Part shown: in pieces, positions 1-7,472 of the stretch | Numbering within the stretch: position 1 is the stretch's first letter | How the letters are laid out: every line of letters starts with the position of its first letter | Assembly: GCF_023101345.1 (NCBI RefSeq) | Contig: NZ_CP095848.1 | Location: forward strand, 62,001 to 126,000 | DNA from: Hymenobacter sublimis | GTDB lineage: Bacteria > Bacteroidota > Bacteroidia > Cytophagales > Hymenobacteraceae | Length of the DNA: 64,000 bases | Reading direction: 5' to 3' | Position numbers and translations under genes: made by a program | Notes under the pieces: generated by a model | What the model saw: the letters and a program-made list of their open reading frames with translations, nothing else | What the model was told of the DNA's origin: nothing | Database searches by the model: none

Positions 1-36
1 CAGCAGTCCAGGGCCAACTCCTAACGCTGCGCCGCG

Positions 37-44
37 TAGTTTTG
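37..44 (+). promoter_or_regulatory. Candidate -7 box of the ATP synthase operon
   Basis: TAGTTTTG fits the Bacteroidota housekeeping -7 consensus TAnnTTTG and lies 25 bp before the first gene of the operon. No convincing -33 TTG is visible about 20 bp upstream, so the call rests on the -7 box and its position alone. Confidence 0.45.
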
Positions 45-69
45 CATCACTCACCGCTACCCCCGCCTC

Positions 70-321
70 ATGTCCAGTCCCACACCTTCGCCCCCCCGGC
101 GCCCCGACTCCGAGGGCAATTCCGACCGAATGCGTGCCTTCGCCCGCTATTCCGGCATTGCGGTTCAGATGATGGCAACCATTGGCCTGAGCACTTGGGC
201 CGGTTACTGGCTTGATAAGCACTATCGCACCGAGACGCCCTGGTTTACCCTGGGCCTGATGCTGCTCGGGTTATTTGCCGCCTTATATAATGTCATTCGC
301 TCTGTTACTAGGGAACAGTAA
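70..321 (+). CDS. AtpZ/AtpI-family small membrane protein (83 aa)
   Basis: This is a small inner-membrane protein of the AtpZ/AtpI type that commonly opens F-type ATP synthase operons and is thought to help assembly or Mg2+/Ca2+ supply. A polar N-terminus of about 25 residues precedes two hydrophobic segments, roughly residues 28-47 (GIAVQMMATIGLSTWAGYWL) and 58-76. The second begins with the family-typical aromatic pair in PWFTLG. The stop codon overlaps the next start (TAATG), suggesting translational coupling. The assignment rests on topology, short motifs and operon position. I see no catalytic residues. Confidence 0.75.
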   Translation: MSSPTPSPPRRPDSEGNSDRMRAFARYSGIAVQMMATIGLSTWAGYWLDKHYRTETPWFTLGLMLLGLFAALYNVIRSVTREQ

Positions 322-635
322 TGAGCGATACTACACCTTCTATTGCCATTGCTGAGCTAGAGAAAGTGCTGCTTCTCTCTTTACAAGCTCTGAAGCACCA
401 ATACGGGCAGGACGGTCATATTCCACTAGAACAGGATTTCTATTGGGATATTCCTAAAGAACAACTCTACCTCGTGGAGGAGAACCCTGAGGACTTGACC
501 ATAGGCCAGCTCAGTGACGATTGGCGGACTGTTCAAGAAGCGTCCGAGGAGGATTTCACCTCATTTGACCTGCTAAAAGCTTCCCATCTGCTCCGCTATA
601 TCAGCCATACGCACCCTCTCCTCTACTTACCTTGA
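321..635 (+). CDS. Unrecognised 104-aa acidic protein inside the ATP synthase operon
   Basis: I do not recognise this family. The protein is soluble and acidic. It has an N-terminal helix-like stretch (IAIAELEKVLLLSLQALKH), a central segment rich in W, Y and P (DFYWDIPKEQLY), then DLTIGQLSDDWRTVQE and a hydrophobic C-terminus ending HTHPLLYLP. There is no signal peptide or membrane span. It is locked into the operon on both sides: its ATG overlaps the upstream stop (TAATG) and its stop overlaps the TTG start of the next gene. Its DNA looks more AT-rich, with more mixed third positions, than the neighbours, which may mean later insertion. It could be an accessory or assembly factor, or a passenger. 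Confidence 0.6.
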   Translation: MSDTTPSIAIAELEKVLLLSLQALKHQYGQDGHIPLEQDFYWDIPKEQLYLVEENPEDLTIGQLSDDWRTVQEASEEDFTSFDLLKASHLLRYISHTHPLLYLP

Positions 636-1039
636 AGCCTTTCCTTCGTCCCTACCTACTCTTCTGCCTGCTGACTGGGGCAATCCTGTACGCCCTGTAC
701 AGCCAGTTTGGGCCGCGGGTCATTCATCCGTTCACGCCCTACACATTTGCCTTCTTCGCCATCCTGACGTTTCTGACCTACCGCGTCACGGCCCGGTTGG
801 TGCAAGCCAATCCCGATAATTTTATGGTGGCCTATTTCGGGACCATGGTAGTACGTCTGCTTTTGTCCCTGACGCTAGTGCTGGTGTACCTTTTCCGGGG
901 CGGCGGGAAGGAAGGCGACGCCCGCTGGGCCTTCCTCGGGAGCTTCTTCATCCTGTATTTTCTCTTTGCTGGGTTTGAAGTCTGGAGCGTTCTGAGTAAC
1001 TTGCGCCCGTTTTCAAAACCGGGTGAAAATACAAAATGA
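632..1039 (+). CDS. AtpI-like four-helix membrane protein (135 aa)
   Basis: This hydrophobic protein has about four membrane spans: residues ~5-27, ~37-55, ~68-90 (the MVVRLLLSLTLVLVYLF stretch) and ~100-120. The length and position before atpB match the ATP synthase I-type subunit, often annotated only as hypothetical in Bacteroidota. The start is a TTG overlapping the previous stop (TTGA), so translation is probably coupled. Similarity to AtpI is by topology and context only. The product would sit in the inner membrane and help ring or Fo assembly. Confidence 0.6.
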   Translation: MKPFLRPYLLFCLLTGAILYALYSQFGPRVIHPFTPYTFAFFAILTFLTYRVTARLVQANPDNFMVAYFGTMVVRLLLSLTLVLVYLFRGGGKEGDARWAFLGSFFILYFLFAGFEVWSVLSNLRPFSKPGENTK

Positions 1040-1072
1040 AGATTTTGTGCATATAGCCCTAAGCCCCTCTGA

Positions 1073-2137
1073 ATGAAGCGCTTACTTTTAGCTCTCTTCT
1101 GCTTCCTATCGTTCTCGGTGTACGCCAACGAACCGGCGGCTACTACCGCAGAAGCCACCGATACGGAGGACTTCAAACCCGGTGAGATGATTTTGCACCA
1201 CATCGGAGACGCCCACGAATGGCATTTTGCTACCCTCGGCGGCGGAGAGCATGGTACGCACCTCACGATTCCGCTGCCCGTTATTGCCTACCGCCCCACG
1301 CAAGGCTTGAGCGTATTCTCCTCTTCTCGCTTGGCGGAAGGTAAAGTCTATGACGGCCTGAAGCTGGAGCACGAGCACCTAGTATCAGAGGATGGTAGCA
1401 AGGTATACGACTTCTCGATTACCAAGAACGTAGCCTCCCTGATGCTGAGCGCCGCGCTGCTGCTCCTCGTTTTCACGGCAGTAGCCCGCGGATACGCCAA
1501 GCGCGGAAGCGGCGCCCCCCGCGGCATTCAGTCCTTCTTCGAGCCTATTATCGTGTTCATCCGCGACGAAGTAGCTAAGAAGTCGATTGGCCCGAAGTAT
1601 GAGCGCTACATGCCTTACTTGCTGACGATCTTCTTCTTTATCTGGTTTAATAACCTGCTGGGTTTGCTGCCAGGCGGCGCTAACCTCACCGGTAACATTG
1701 CCGTTACCCTGACCCTGGCTGTCCTGACGCTGCTCATTACCCTGTTCAGCTCCAACAAGAACTACTGGCACCACATCTTCGCTACGCCCGGCGTACCGAA
1801 GGCCCTGCTGCCCATCATGATTCCGGTAGAAGTGATTGGCATCTTCGTGAAGCCCTTCTCCCTCATGGTTCGTTTGTTTGCCAACATCACGGCCGGCCAC
1901 ATTGTAACCCTGAGCTTTATCTCGCTCATCTTCATCTTCCGCAACATTGGTGTTGCCCCAGTTTCGCTGGCTTTCGGCTTGTTCATCAACACGCTGGAGC
2001 TAATGGTAGCCATTCTGCAGGCCTACATCTTCACCCTACTGACGGCCATGTACATCGGTGGCGCGGTAGAGGAGCATCACGACGCTGATTACCAGATAGG
2101 TGGTGGCGACGCTGCCGAGCCGGCTCACGGCCACTAA
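1073..2137 (+). CDS. atpB: ATP synthase Fo subunit a
   Basis: Fo subunit a forms the two proton half-channels and works against the c-ring. The N-terminus carries a cleavable-looking signal (MKRLLLALFCFLSFSVYA) and a soluble extension of about 100 residues, as usual in Bacteroidota. Five to six hydrophobic spans follow from about residue 125. The hallmark helix around residues 250-285 contains the essential arginine in MVRLFANITAGH. The C-terminus is His/Asp-rich. At 354 aa it is longer than proteobacterial AtpB (~270 aa) because of the N-terminal part. The gene is followed by atpE after 53 bp. Confidence 0.95.
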   Translation: MKRLLLALFCFLSFSVYANEPAATTAEATDTEDFKPGEMILHHIGDAHEWHFATLGGGEHGTHLTIPLPVIAYRPTQGLSVFSSSRLAEGKVYDGLKLEHEHLVSEDGSKVYDFSITKNVASLMLSAALLLLVFTAVARGYAKRGSGAPRGIQSFFEPIIVFIRDEVAKKSIGPKYERYMPYLLTIFFFIWFNNLLGLLPGGANLTGNIAVTLTLAVLTLLITLFSSNKNYWHHIFATPGVPKALLPIMIPVEVIGIFVKPFSLMVRLFANITAGHIVTLSFISLIFIFRNIGVAPVSLAFGLFINTLELMVAILQAYIFTLLTAMYIGGAVEEHHDADYQIGGGDAAEPAHGH

Positions 2138-2154
2138 GCCTTTCTCACCCCTGA

Positions 2155-2451
<297 letters not shown>

Positions 2452-2471
2452 GAATAAAGGTAGTACACGAG

Positions 2472-2515
2472 CAGCCCGCTGCGCGCGTCGCTTCAGCGCA
2501 CGGCGTAGCGGGCTG
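2472..2515 (+). other. Stem-loop between atpE and atpF
   Basis: The arms are 2472-2484 (CAGCCCGCTGCGC) and 2503-2515 (GCGTAGCGGGCTG), 13 bp with one G-U wobble. No T-run follows, so an intrinsic terminator is unlikely. An mRNA-stabilising or processing element at the 3' end of atpE would fit the need for more subunit c than b; this is inference. Confidence 0.6.
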
Positions 2516-2621
2516 TCTTGGCTTTTCCGGTACCAGCCGGCGGCCTTAAGCTGAGGCGGAACTTCCGTCTCCACCGCCGCGGTTACCGGTACCTATCACT
2601 CACTACCTACTAGTTTCTACG

Positions 2622-3116
2622 ATGCAAATTGTAACGCCCGAATTTGGCCTTATCTTTTGGCAGCTAGTGATTTTCGGCATCGTGCTGCTCTTGCTGCGCG
2701 CCTTTGCCTGGAAACCAATTCTTAGCTCGCTGAAAGAGCGTGAAAGCTCAATCGAAGGTGCGCTGCGCATGGCCGACCAGGCCAAGCTGGAAATGCAGCA
2801 GCTAAAGGCGGGCAACGAGAAGTTGCTGGCCGAAGCTCGCATGGAGCGCGACCGTATTCTGAAAGAAGCCACCGACGTCTCGAACCAGCTCATTGAGCAG
2901 GCCAAGAACAAGGCTACGGAAGAAGGTAGCCGCATGATTGTGCAGGCGCGCGAAGCCATCCAGAACGAGAAAAACGCTGCCTTGGCCGAGGTGAAAAACA
3001 CTGCTGCCAAGCTCTCCATTGATATTGCCGAGCGCATCTTGCGCCGCGAACTGGCCGACCAGCCAGCCCAGCAGCAACTCGTGGACTCGTACCTGCAAGA
3101 AGTAAAGTTGAATTAG
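2622..3116 (+). CDS. atpF: ATP synthase Fo subunit b
   Basis: Subunit b is the peripheral stalk that ties F1 to Fo. One N-terminal membrane span (residues ~7-28, LIFWQLVIFGIVLLLLRAFAW) leads into a long charged helix of about 130 residues rich in Ala, Glu, Lys and Gln, typical of the b dimer. At 164 aa it matches the family. It is separated from atpE by 170 bp with a stem-loop and from atpH by a period-8 palindrome, so it may be differentially expressed within the operon. Confidence 0.95.
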   Translation: MQIVTPEFGLIFWQLVIFGIVLLLLRAFAWKPILSSLKERESSIEGALRMADQAKLEMQQLKAGNEKLLAEARMERDRILKEATDVSNQLIEQAKNKATEEGSRMIVQAREAIQNEKNAALAEVKNTAAKLSIDIAERILRRELADQPAQQQLVDSYLQEVKLN

Positions 3117-3120
3117 GTTG

Positions 3121-3209
3121 TTGGGGTCTTGGGAGCTTAAGGTCTTGGGTTATCCTGACCCATTGCTTTATCCAAGACCCTAAGCCCCCAAGACCCTAAG
3201 ATCCCTAAC
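3121..3209. repeat. Period-8 palindromic repeat between atpF and atpH
   Basis: The left arm has octamers CTTGGGAG, CTTAAGGT and CTTGGGTT (3128-3151). The right arm has AAGACCCT, AAGCCCCC, AAGACCCT and AAGATCCC (3174-3205). The arms are reverse complements over about 27 bp with a few mismatches, around a spacer of about 20 bp. The element fills nearly the whole intergenic space and ends directly at the atpH start. Confidence 0.8.
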
Positions 3210-3210
3210 A

Positions 3211-3771
3211 ATGTCTGAACTACGAGTTGCCTCCCGCTACGCAAAGTCGTTGCTGGATCTGGCCGAGGAGCGCGGCGAGCTGGAAGTAGTAAAGCAGGAC
3301 ATGGACCTGTTCAGCAAAACGCTGAATGAGAACCGTGAATTGCGCCTGCTACTCCGCAACCCCATCGTGAAGCACGACAAGAAGCTTGCTATTCTGCAGG
3401 CCGTGTTTGGCGGTAAGGTGTCGGCCCTGACGGAGAAGTTTTTCTCTATTGTAACCCAGCACAACCGCGAAAGCGCGCTGGAGTTTATCGGCTCCGAGTT
3501 TCTGACCCAGTACAACCTGCTGCGCGGCATGCAGGCGGCGGAAGTAACCACCGCTACCCCGCTAACCGCGGAGCTGCGTGAGCACCTTCGGCAGGTAGTG
3601 CGTCAGCAATCTGGCCTGGCCGATGTTACTCTCACGGAAAAGGTAGATGCCTCGCTGATCGGCGGCTTTGTGCTGCGCATCGGCGACCGGCTAATTGACG
3701 ACTCCGTGAGCTACCGGTTGCGCAAGCTGCGCAACGAATTCTCGAAGAATCCCTACCAACCCCAACTATAA
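3211..3771 (+). CDS. atpH: ATP synthase F1 subunit delta
   Basis: Delta (OSCP) sits on top of F1 and binds the b stalk. The 186-aa protein opens with the family motif region VASRYAKSLLDLAEE, followed by an all-helical N-domain. The C-terminal region has the conserved VDASLIGGFVLRIGDRLIDDSV segment, seen at residues ~150-170. The gene is followed by atpA after only 6 bp, so the two are co-translated. A period-8 palindrome lies directly upstream of the ATG. Confidence 0.95.
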   Translation: MSELRVASRYAKSLLDLAEERGELEVVKQDMDLFSKTLNENRELRLLLRNPIVKHDKKLAILQAVFGGKVSALTEKFFSIVTQHNRESALEFIGSEFLTQYNLLRGMQAAEVTTATPLTAELREHLRQVVRQQSGLADVTLTEKVDASLIGGFVLRIGDRLIDDSVSYRLRKLRNEFSKNPYQPQL

Positions 3772-3777
3772 CCCACC

Positions 3778-5361
3778 ATGGCAGAAGTACGTCCGGATGA
3801 AGTATCCGCCATTCTGCGGGAGCAGCTGTCTAACTTCAAAACCGAAGCCGAACTCGAAGAGGTTGGTACGGTTCTGCAGGTAGGCGACGGTGTAGCCCGC
3901 ATCTACGGCCTGGGCAAAGCCCAGTCGGGGGAACTGATCGAATTTGAAAACGGGCTCCAAGCCCTTGTGCTGAACCTTGAAGAAGACAACGTAGGCGCCG
4001 TAATGCTCGGCGACTACTCTGAAATCCGGGAAGGCGCTACGGTACGTCGTACCAATAAAATTGCTTCCATTCAGGTTGGTGACGGCATTATTGGCCGCGT
4101 GGTAAACACGCTGGGCCAGCCCATCGACGGTCGGGGCCTCATCCAGGGCGCTACCTACGATATGCCCCTGGAGCGTAAGGCTCCCGGTGTAATTTATCGT
4201 CAGCCAGTAAACGAGCCCATGCAGACCGGTATCAAGGCTATCGACGCCATGATTCCAATCGGCCGGGGCCAGCGCGAGCTAATCATCGGCGACCGTCAGA
4301 CGGGTAAGTCGACGGTAGCCCTTGACGCCATCCTGAACCAGCGCGAGTTCTATGAGCGCGGCGAGCCGGTTTTCTGCATCTACGTAGCCGTAGGCCAGAA
4401 AGCCTCCACCGTAGCGCAGGTAGTAAACGCCCTGACCAAAGGTGGTGCGATGGACTACACGGTAGTGGTATCGGCTTCGGCTTCTGATCCGGCTCCCATG
4501 CAGTTCTTCGCTCCCTTCACGGGCGCTGCTATCGGTGAGTTCTTCCGCGACACGGGCCGTCCGGCTTTGGTGGTGTACGATGACTTGTCGAAGCAGGCGG
4601 TGGCGTACCGCGAAGTGTCGCTGCTGCTGCGTCGTCCTCCCGGACGTGAGGCTTATCCTGGCGACGTATTCTACCTGCACAGCCGCCTGCTCGAGCGCGC
4701 CGCGAAGATCAACGCTTCCGACGCCATTGCTCAGGACATGAACGATTTGCCCGACAGCATTCGTCCACTCGTAAAAGGCGGTGGTTCGCTGACGGCGCTG
4801 CCCATCATTGAAACCCAGGCTGGTGACGTTTCGGCGTATATCCCGACCAACGTAATTTCGATTACGGACGGCCAGATCTTCCTCGAAACCAACCTCTTCA
4901 ACTCGGGTGTGCGTCCCGCCATTAACGTGGGTATCTCGGTATCGCGCGTAGGTGGTAACGCCCAGATCAAGTCGATGAAGAAGGTAGCCGGCACGCTAAA
5001 GCTTGACCAGGCGCAGTTCCGCGAGCTGGAGGCCTTCGCTAAGTTTGGCTCGGACCTGGATGCTTCGACCAAGCTCACGATTGAGCGGGGCCGTCGGAAC
5101 CTTGAAATTCTGAAGCAGCCCCAGTTCTCGCCCCAGAAAGTAGAGGACCAGGTAGCCATCATCTACGCTGCTACTAACGGTCTGCTGGACTTGGTGCCAG
5201 TAAACCGGGTGCGTGAGTTTGAAAAGGAGTTCACCCAGGTGATGAACACCCGCTACCCCGAGGTGCTGAAAGGCCTGAAGGCTGGCAAGCTCGACGACGA
5301 GACAACCGGCGCTATCCGTCAGGTTGCCAAAGATTTGTCGGCCGCTTACGCTTCTAAGTAA
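3778..5361 (+). CDS. atpA: ATP synthase F1 subunit alpha
   Basis: Alpha is the non-catalytic nucleotide-binding subunit of the F1 hexamer. It has the normal order: N-terminal beta-barrel (residues ~25-95), P-loop GDRQTGKST near residue 172, and the alpha signature around residues 370-380 ([17 protein letters not shown]). At 527 aa it is full length for the family. The catalytic beta subunit and epsilon are not in this window and are expected elsewhere, as is common in Bacteroidota. Confidence 0.98.
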   Translation: MAEVRPDEVSAILREQLSNFKTEAELEEVGTVLQVGDGVARIYGLGKAQSGELIEFENGLQALVLNLEEDNVGAVMLGDYSEIREGATVRRTNKIASIQVGDGIIGRVVNTLGQPIDGRGLIQGATYDMPLERKAPGVIYRQPVNEPMQTGIKAIDAMIPIGRGQRELIIGDRQTGKSTVALDAILNQREFYERGEPVFCIYVAVGQKASTVAQVVNALTKGGAMDYTVVVSASASDPAPMQFFAPFTGAAIGEFFRDTGRPALVVYDDLSKQAVAYREVSLLLRRPPGREAYPGDVFYLHSRLLERAAKINASDAIAQDMNDLPDSIRPLVKGGGSLTALPIIETQAGDVSAYIPTNVISITDGQIFLETNLFNSGVRPAINVGISVSRVGGNAQIKSMKKVAGTLKLDQAQFRELEAFAKFGSDLDASTKLTIERGRRNLEILKQPQFSPQKVEDQVAIIYAATNGLLDLVPVNRVREFEKEFTQVMNTRYPEVLKGLKAGKLDDETTGAIRQVAKDLSAAYASK

Positions 5362-5366
5362 TTACT

Positions 5367-5466
5367 AATGAAGAGTGAGGAATGAGGAATGAGAAGTGGG
5401 GAAGTACGTCGTGACACCGTTATGGCTTGACCTCAATTCTCATTCCTCATTCCTCATTCTTAATTC
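5367..5466. repeat. Period-7 palindromic repeat between atpA and atpG
   Basis: The left arm has heptamers AATGAAG, AGTGAGG, AATGAGG, AATGAGA, AGTGGGG and AAGTACG (5367-5408). The right arm has CTCAATT, three CTCATTC, then TTAATTC (5432-5466). The arms pair over roughly 28 bp. The element fills the gap between atpA and atpG and ends 7 bp before the atpG start. Confidence 0.85.
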
Positions 5467-5473
5467 GAAATAG

Positions 5474-6364
5474 ATGGCTAGCTTAAAAGAAGTTCGGAGC
5501 CGCATTACGTCGGTGCAAAGCACGCAGCAAATCACCAAAGCCATGAAAATGGTAGCGGCGGCCAAACTGCGTCGGGCCCAGGACAACATCCTGCGCATGC
5601 GCCCTTACGCCCAGCGGCTCAATAGCATTCTAGGCAACCTGACGGCTTTGGCTGGTGAGGACGTAGTGAGCGAGTACGCGGAGCAGCGTGATGTGCGCCG
5701 GGTGCTGATCATTGCCATTACCTCGGACCGGGGTCTGGCTGGCGCGTTCAACAGCAACGTGTTCAAAGGCGCCAACGCCGTGATTCAGGAGCGCTACGCG
5801 GCCCAGGCCGCGGCTGGCAACGTAACCGTAATGGCCATCGGCCGCAAGGCCCACGATTACTTCGGTAAGCGCTTGCCCCTGCTCGGTGACTACCAGCACG
5901 TCTTCACCAAGCTTTCCTTCGACACCGTCCGGGAAGCGGCGGAACAGGCCATGGACGGCTTCCAGGCCGGTCAGTACGACGAGGTAGTAATGGTGTACAA
6001 CGAGTTCAAAAACGTTGCTACCCAAATCATCCGGACCGAGCAGTTGCTGCCGCTGGTGCCCACCGAGCAGCCTGCTAACGCGCCCGCCACCTCGAATGTG
6101 GACTACATCTTTGAGCCCTCGAAGGAGGAAATCGTGCGGACCCTGATTCCGCAGTCGCTGAAGGTGCAGCTCTACAAGGCGGTACTAGAAAGCAACGCTT
6201 CGGAACACGGTGCCCGCATGACAGCCATGGACAAGGCCACCGACAACGCCGGCGAGCTGCTAAAACAACTGAAGCTAACCTACAACCGGACCCGTCAGGC
6301 CGCCATTACCACCGAGATTCTCGAAATCGTGGGTGGTGCTGAAGCCCTGGCTGCCAGCCGGTAA
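5474..6364 (+). CDS. atpG: ATP synthase F1 subunit gamma
   Basis: Gamma is the central rotor shaft of F1. The 296-aa protein has the characteristic N-terminal helix (MASLKEVRSRITSVQSTQQI, then TKAMKMVAAAKLRRAQ), a Rossmann-like middle with TSDRGLAGAFN at about residue 80, and the C-terminal helix with LTYNRTRQAAITTEILEIV. It is the last gene of this cluster and is followed after 23 bp by a strong intrinsic terminator, so atpD and atpC are not part of this transcript. Confidence 0.97.
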   Translation: MASLKEVRSRITSVQSTQQITKAMKMVAAAKLRRAQDNILRMRPYAQRLNSILGNLTALAGEDVVSEYAEQRDVRRVLIIAITSDRGLAGAFNSNVFKGANAVIQERYAAQAAAGNVTVMAIGRKAHDYFGKRLPLLGDYQHVFTKLSFDTVREAAEQAMDGFQAGQYDEVVMVYNEFKNVATQIIRTEQLLPLVPTEQPANAPATSNVDYIFEPSKEEIVRTLIPQSLKVQLYKAVLESNASEHGARMTAMDKATDNAGELLKQLKLTYNRTRQAAITTEILEIVGGAEALAASR

Positions 6365-6386
6365 GGATATAGCTCAGACATTACTG

Positions 6387-6420
6387 AAAAGGCCCGCTTT
6401 CGCAAGGAAGCGGGCCTTTT
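6387..6420 (+). terminator. Intrinsic terminator of the ATP synthase operon
   Basis: Arms AAAAGGCCCGCTT (6387-6399) and AAGCGGGCCTTTT (6408-6420) pair perfectly over 13 bp with an 8-nt loop. The stem is G+C rich and ends in a T-run. Confidence 0.9.
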
Positions 6421-6544
6421 CGTGCTATTGCTGTGCCGTTAGAATAGTTGCGGGGTGGTGCCCTTCGCGTTTCGTTGCGGCCCGGCTACGTTGGCTACTC
6501 AAGGGGAATGAAATCAGCAGCGATGAGGCACCAAAGGTGCGCTT

Positions 6545-7273
6545 TTACAGCTGCATGTACTGCCGCTTGGCCAGTTCCTTGCTGGGCTTGGGCGTTGCGG
6601 GGTACTGCTCCAGCAGCTCCACCACCTTGTCGGGGGTAAGCTCCGTGAAATCCTTGATGACGGCAAGAGGGGCCTGGAAGTCAGCGGCTTTCAGAGTGGT
6701 AGTTAGGGTAATGCAGCGCATACCCGCCTTGTAGGCTGCCTGCTCGCCCAGAATGGCATCTTCGAATACCAGGCAGCGCTCCGGCGGAATGCCTAGCTGC
6801 CGCGAGGTAGCTACGTAGGTATCAGCGTGGGGTTTGCCGCGGTCCACGTCGTCCTTGCCTACCACCACATCAAAGTAGCGGCGCAGGTCTAGGTGGTCGA
6901 TGATGTAGCCAATGGTGTCGGCGGCAGAGCCAGTGCCGAGAGCAATTTTAAATCCGGCGGCGCGGGCGGCCTGCAGAAACGCGGTGAGGCCCGCCGTTTC
7001 GCGCCGCTTGTCCCAGTACAGCACCCGGTACAGAAACTCGCGCTGGGCGGCGTACTCCTTGAGCTGCTTATCGGGAACGGGATGAGCAAAGACGGTTTTA
7101 AGAATGTTAGTAGCCGGCATGCCATTGAGCCGGTCCAGCAGCTTGCGGGCGTTGGTGGTCAGGCCTAAGTCGCGAAACAGCAGCTGAAAGGCTTTGGCCT
7201 GGAAGGCCGTGTTGTCGATAATGGTACCATCCATATCGAAGATCAGCGCGTAGGGCTGGGGGGTAGCAGGCAT
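6545..7273 (-). CDS. HAD-superfamily phosphatase, beta-phosphoglucomutase-like
   Basis: This cytoplasmic HAD hydrolase of the phosphoglycolate phosphatase/beta-phosphoglucomutase subgroup likely dephosphorylates or isomerises a sugar phosphate. Motif I is FDMDGTIIDN near the N-terminus (nucleophile Asp and general acid Asp), followed by a helical cap. Motif II is LGTGS, motif III includes the Lys in GKPHADTY, and motif IV is VFEDAILG. I chose the ATG at 7273 (MPATPQPYAL) because the reading frame further upstream encodes non-homologous residues. The exact substrate cannot be read from sequence. Confidence 0.85.
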   Translation of the reverse strand: MPATPQPYALIFDMDGTIIDNTAFQAKAFQLLFRDLGLTTNARKLLDRLNGMPATNILKTVFAHPVPDKQLKEYAAQREFLYRVLYWDKRRETAGLTAFLQAARAAGFKIALGTGSAADTIGYIIDHLDLRRYFDVVVGKDDVDRGKPHADTYVATSRQLGIPPERCLVFEDAILGEQAAYKAGMRCITLTTTLKAADFQAPLAVIKDFTELTPDKVVELLEQYPATPKPSKELAKRQYMQL

Positions 7274-7410
7274 AGCAAAAAGGATGAGGAATGCAGTAAA
7301 GCAGCAAGAACGACGCGCCGGCAAGTCAGATGTCAGCGGAACGCCCATTCTTGCCTACGCGCACGAGGCGGTTTTGACTGTGGACGAGCTGGTTCCCCGG
7401 CCGCGCGGAG

Positions 7411-7418
7411 TATCTTTG
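7411..7418 (+). promoter_or_regulatory. Candidate -7 box upstream of the pafA-like gene
   Basis: TATCTTTG matches TAnnTTTG exactly, 54 bp before the TTG start of the phosphatase. There is no well-spaced -33 TTG; the nearest TTTTGA is about 34 bp upstream. Confidence 0.5.
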
Positions 7419-7472
7419 CGCCCGCCGAATCCGGCGCCGCCCGCAGGGTAGCGTCATAACGTCCTGTCCACT

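Noticed and set aside
6333..6734. Plus-strand frame across the ATP synthase terminator and the HAD gene
   Set aside because: It runs through the terminator hairpin and antisense to a real HAD gene; no domain is seen.
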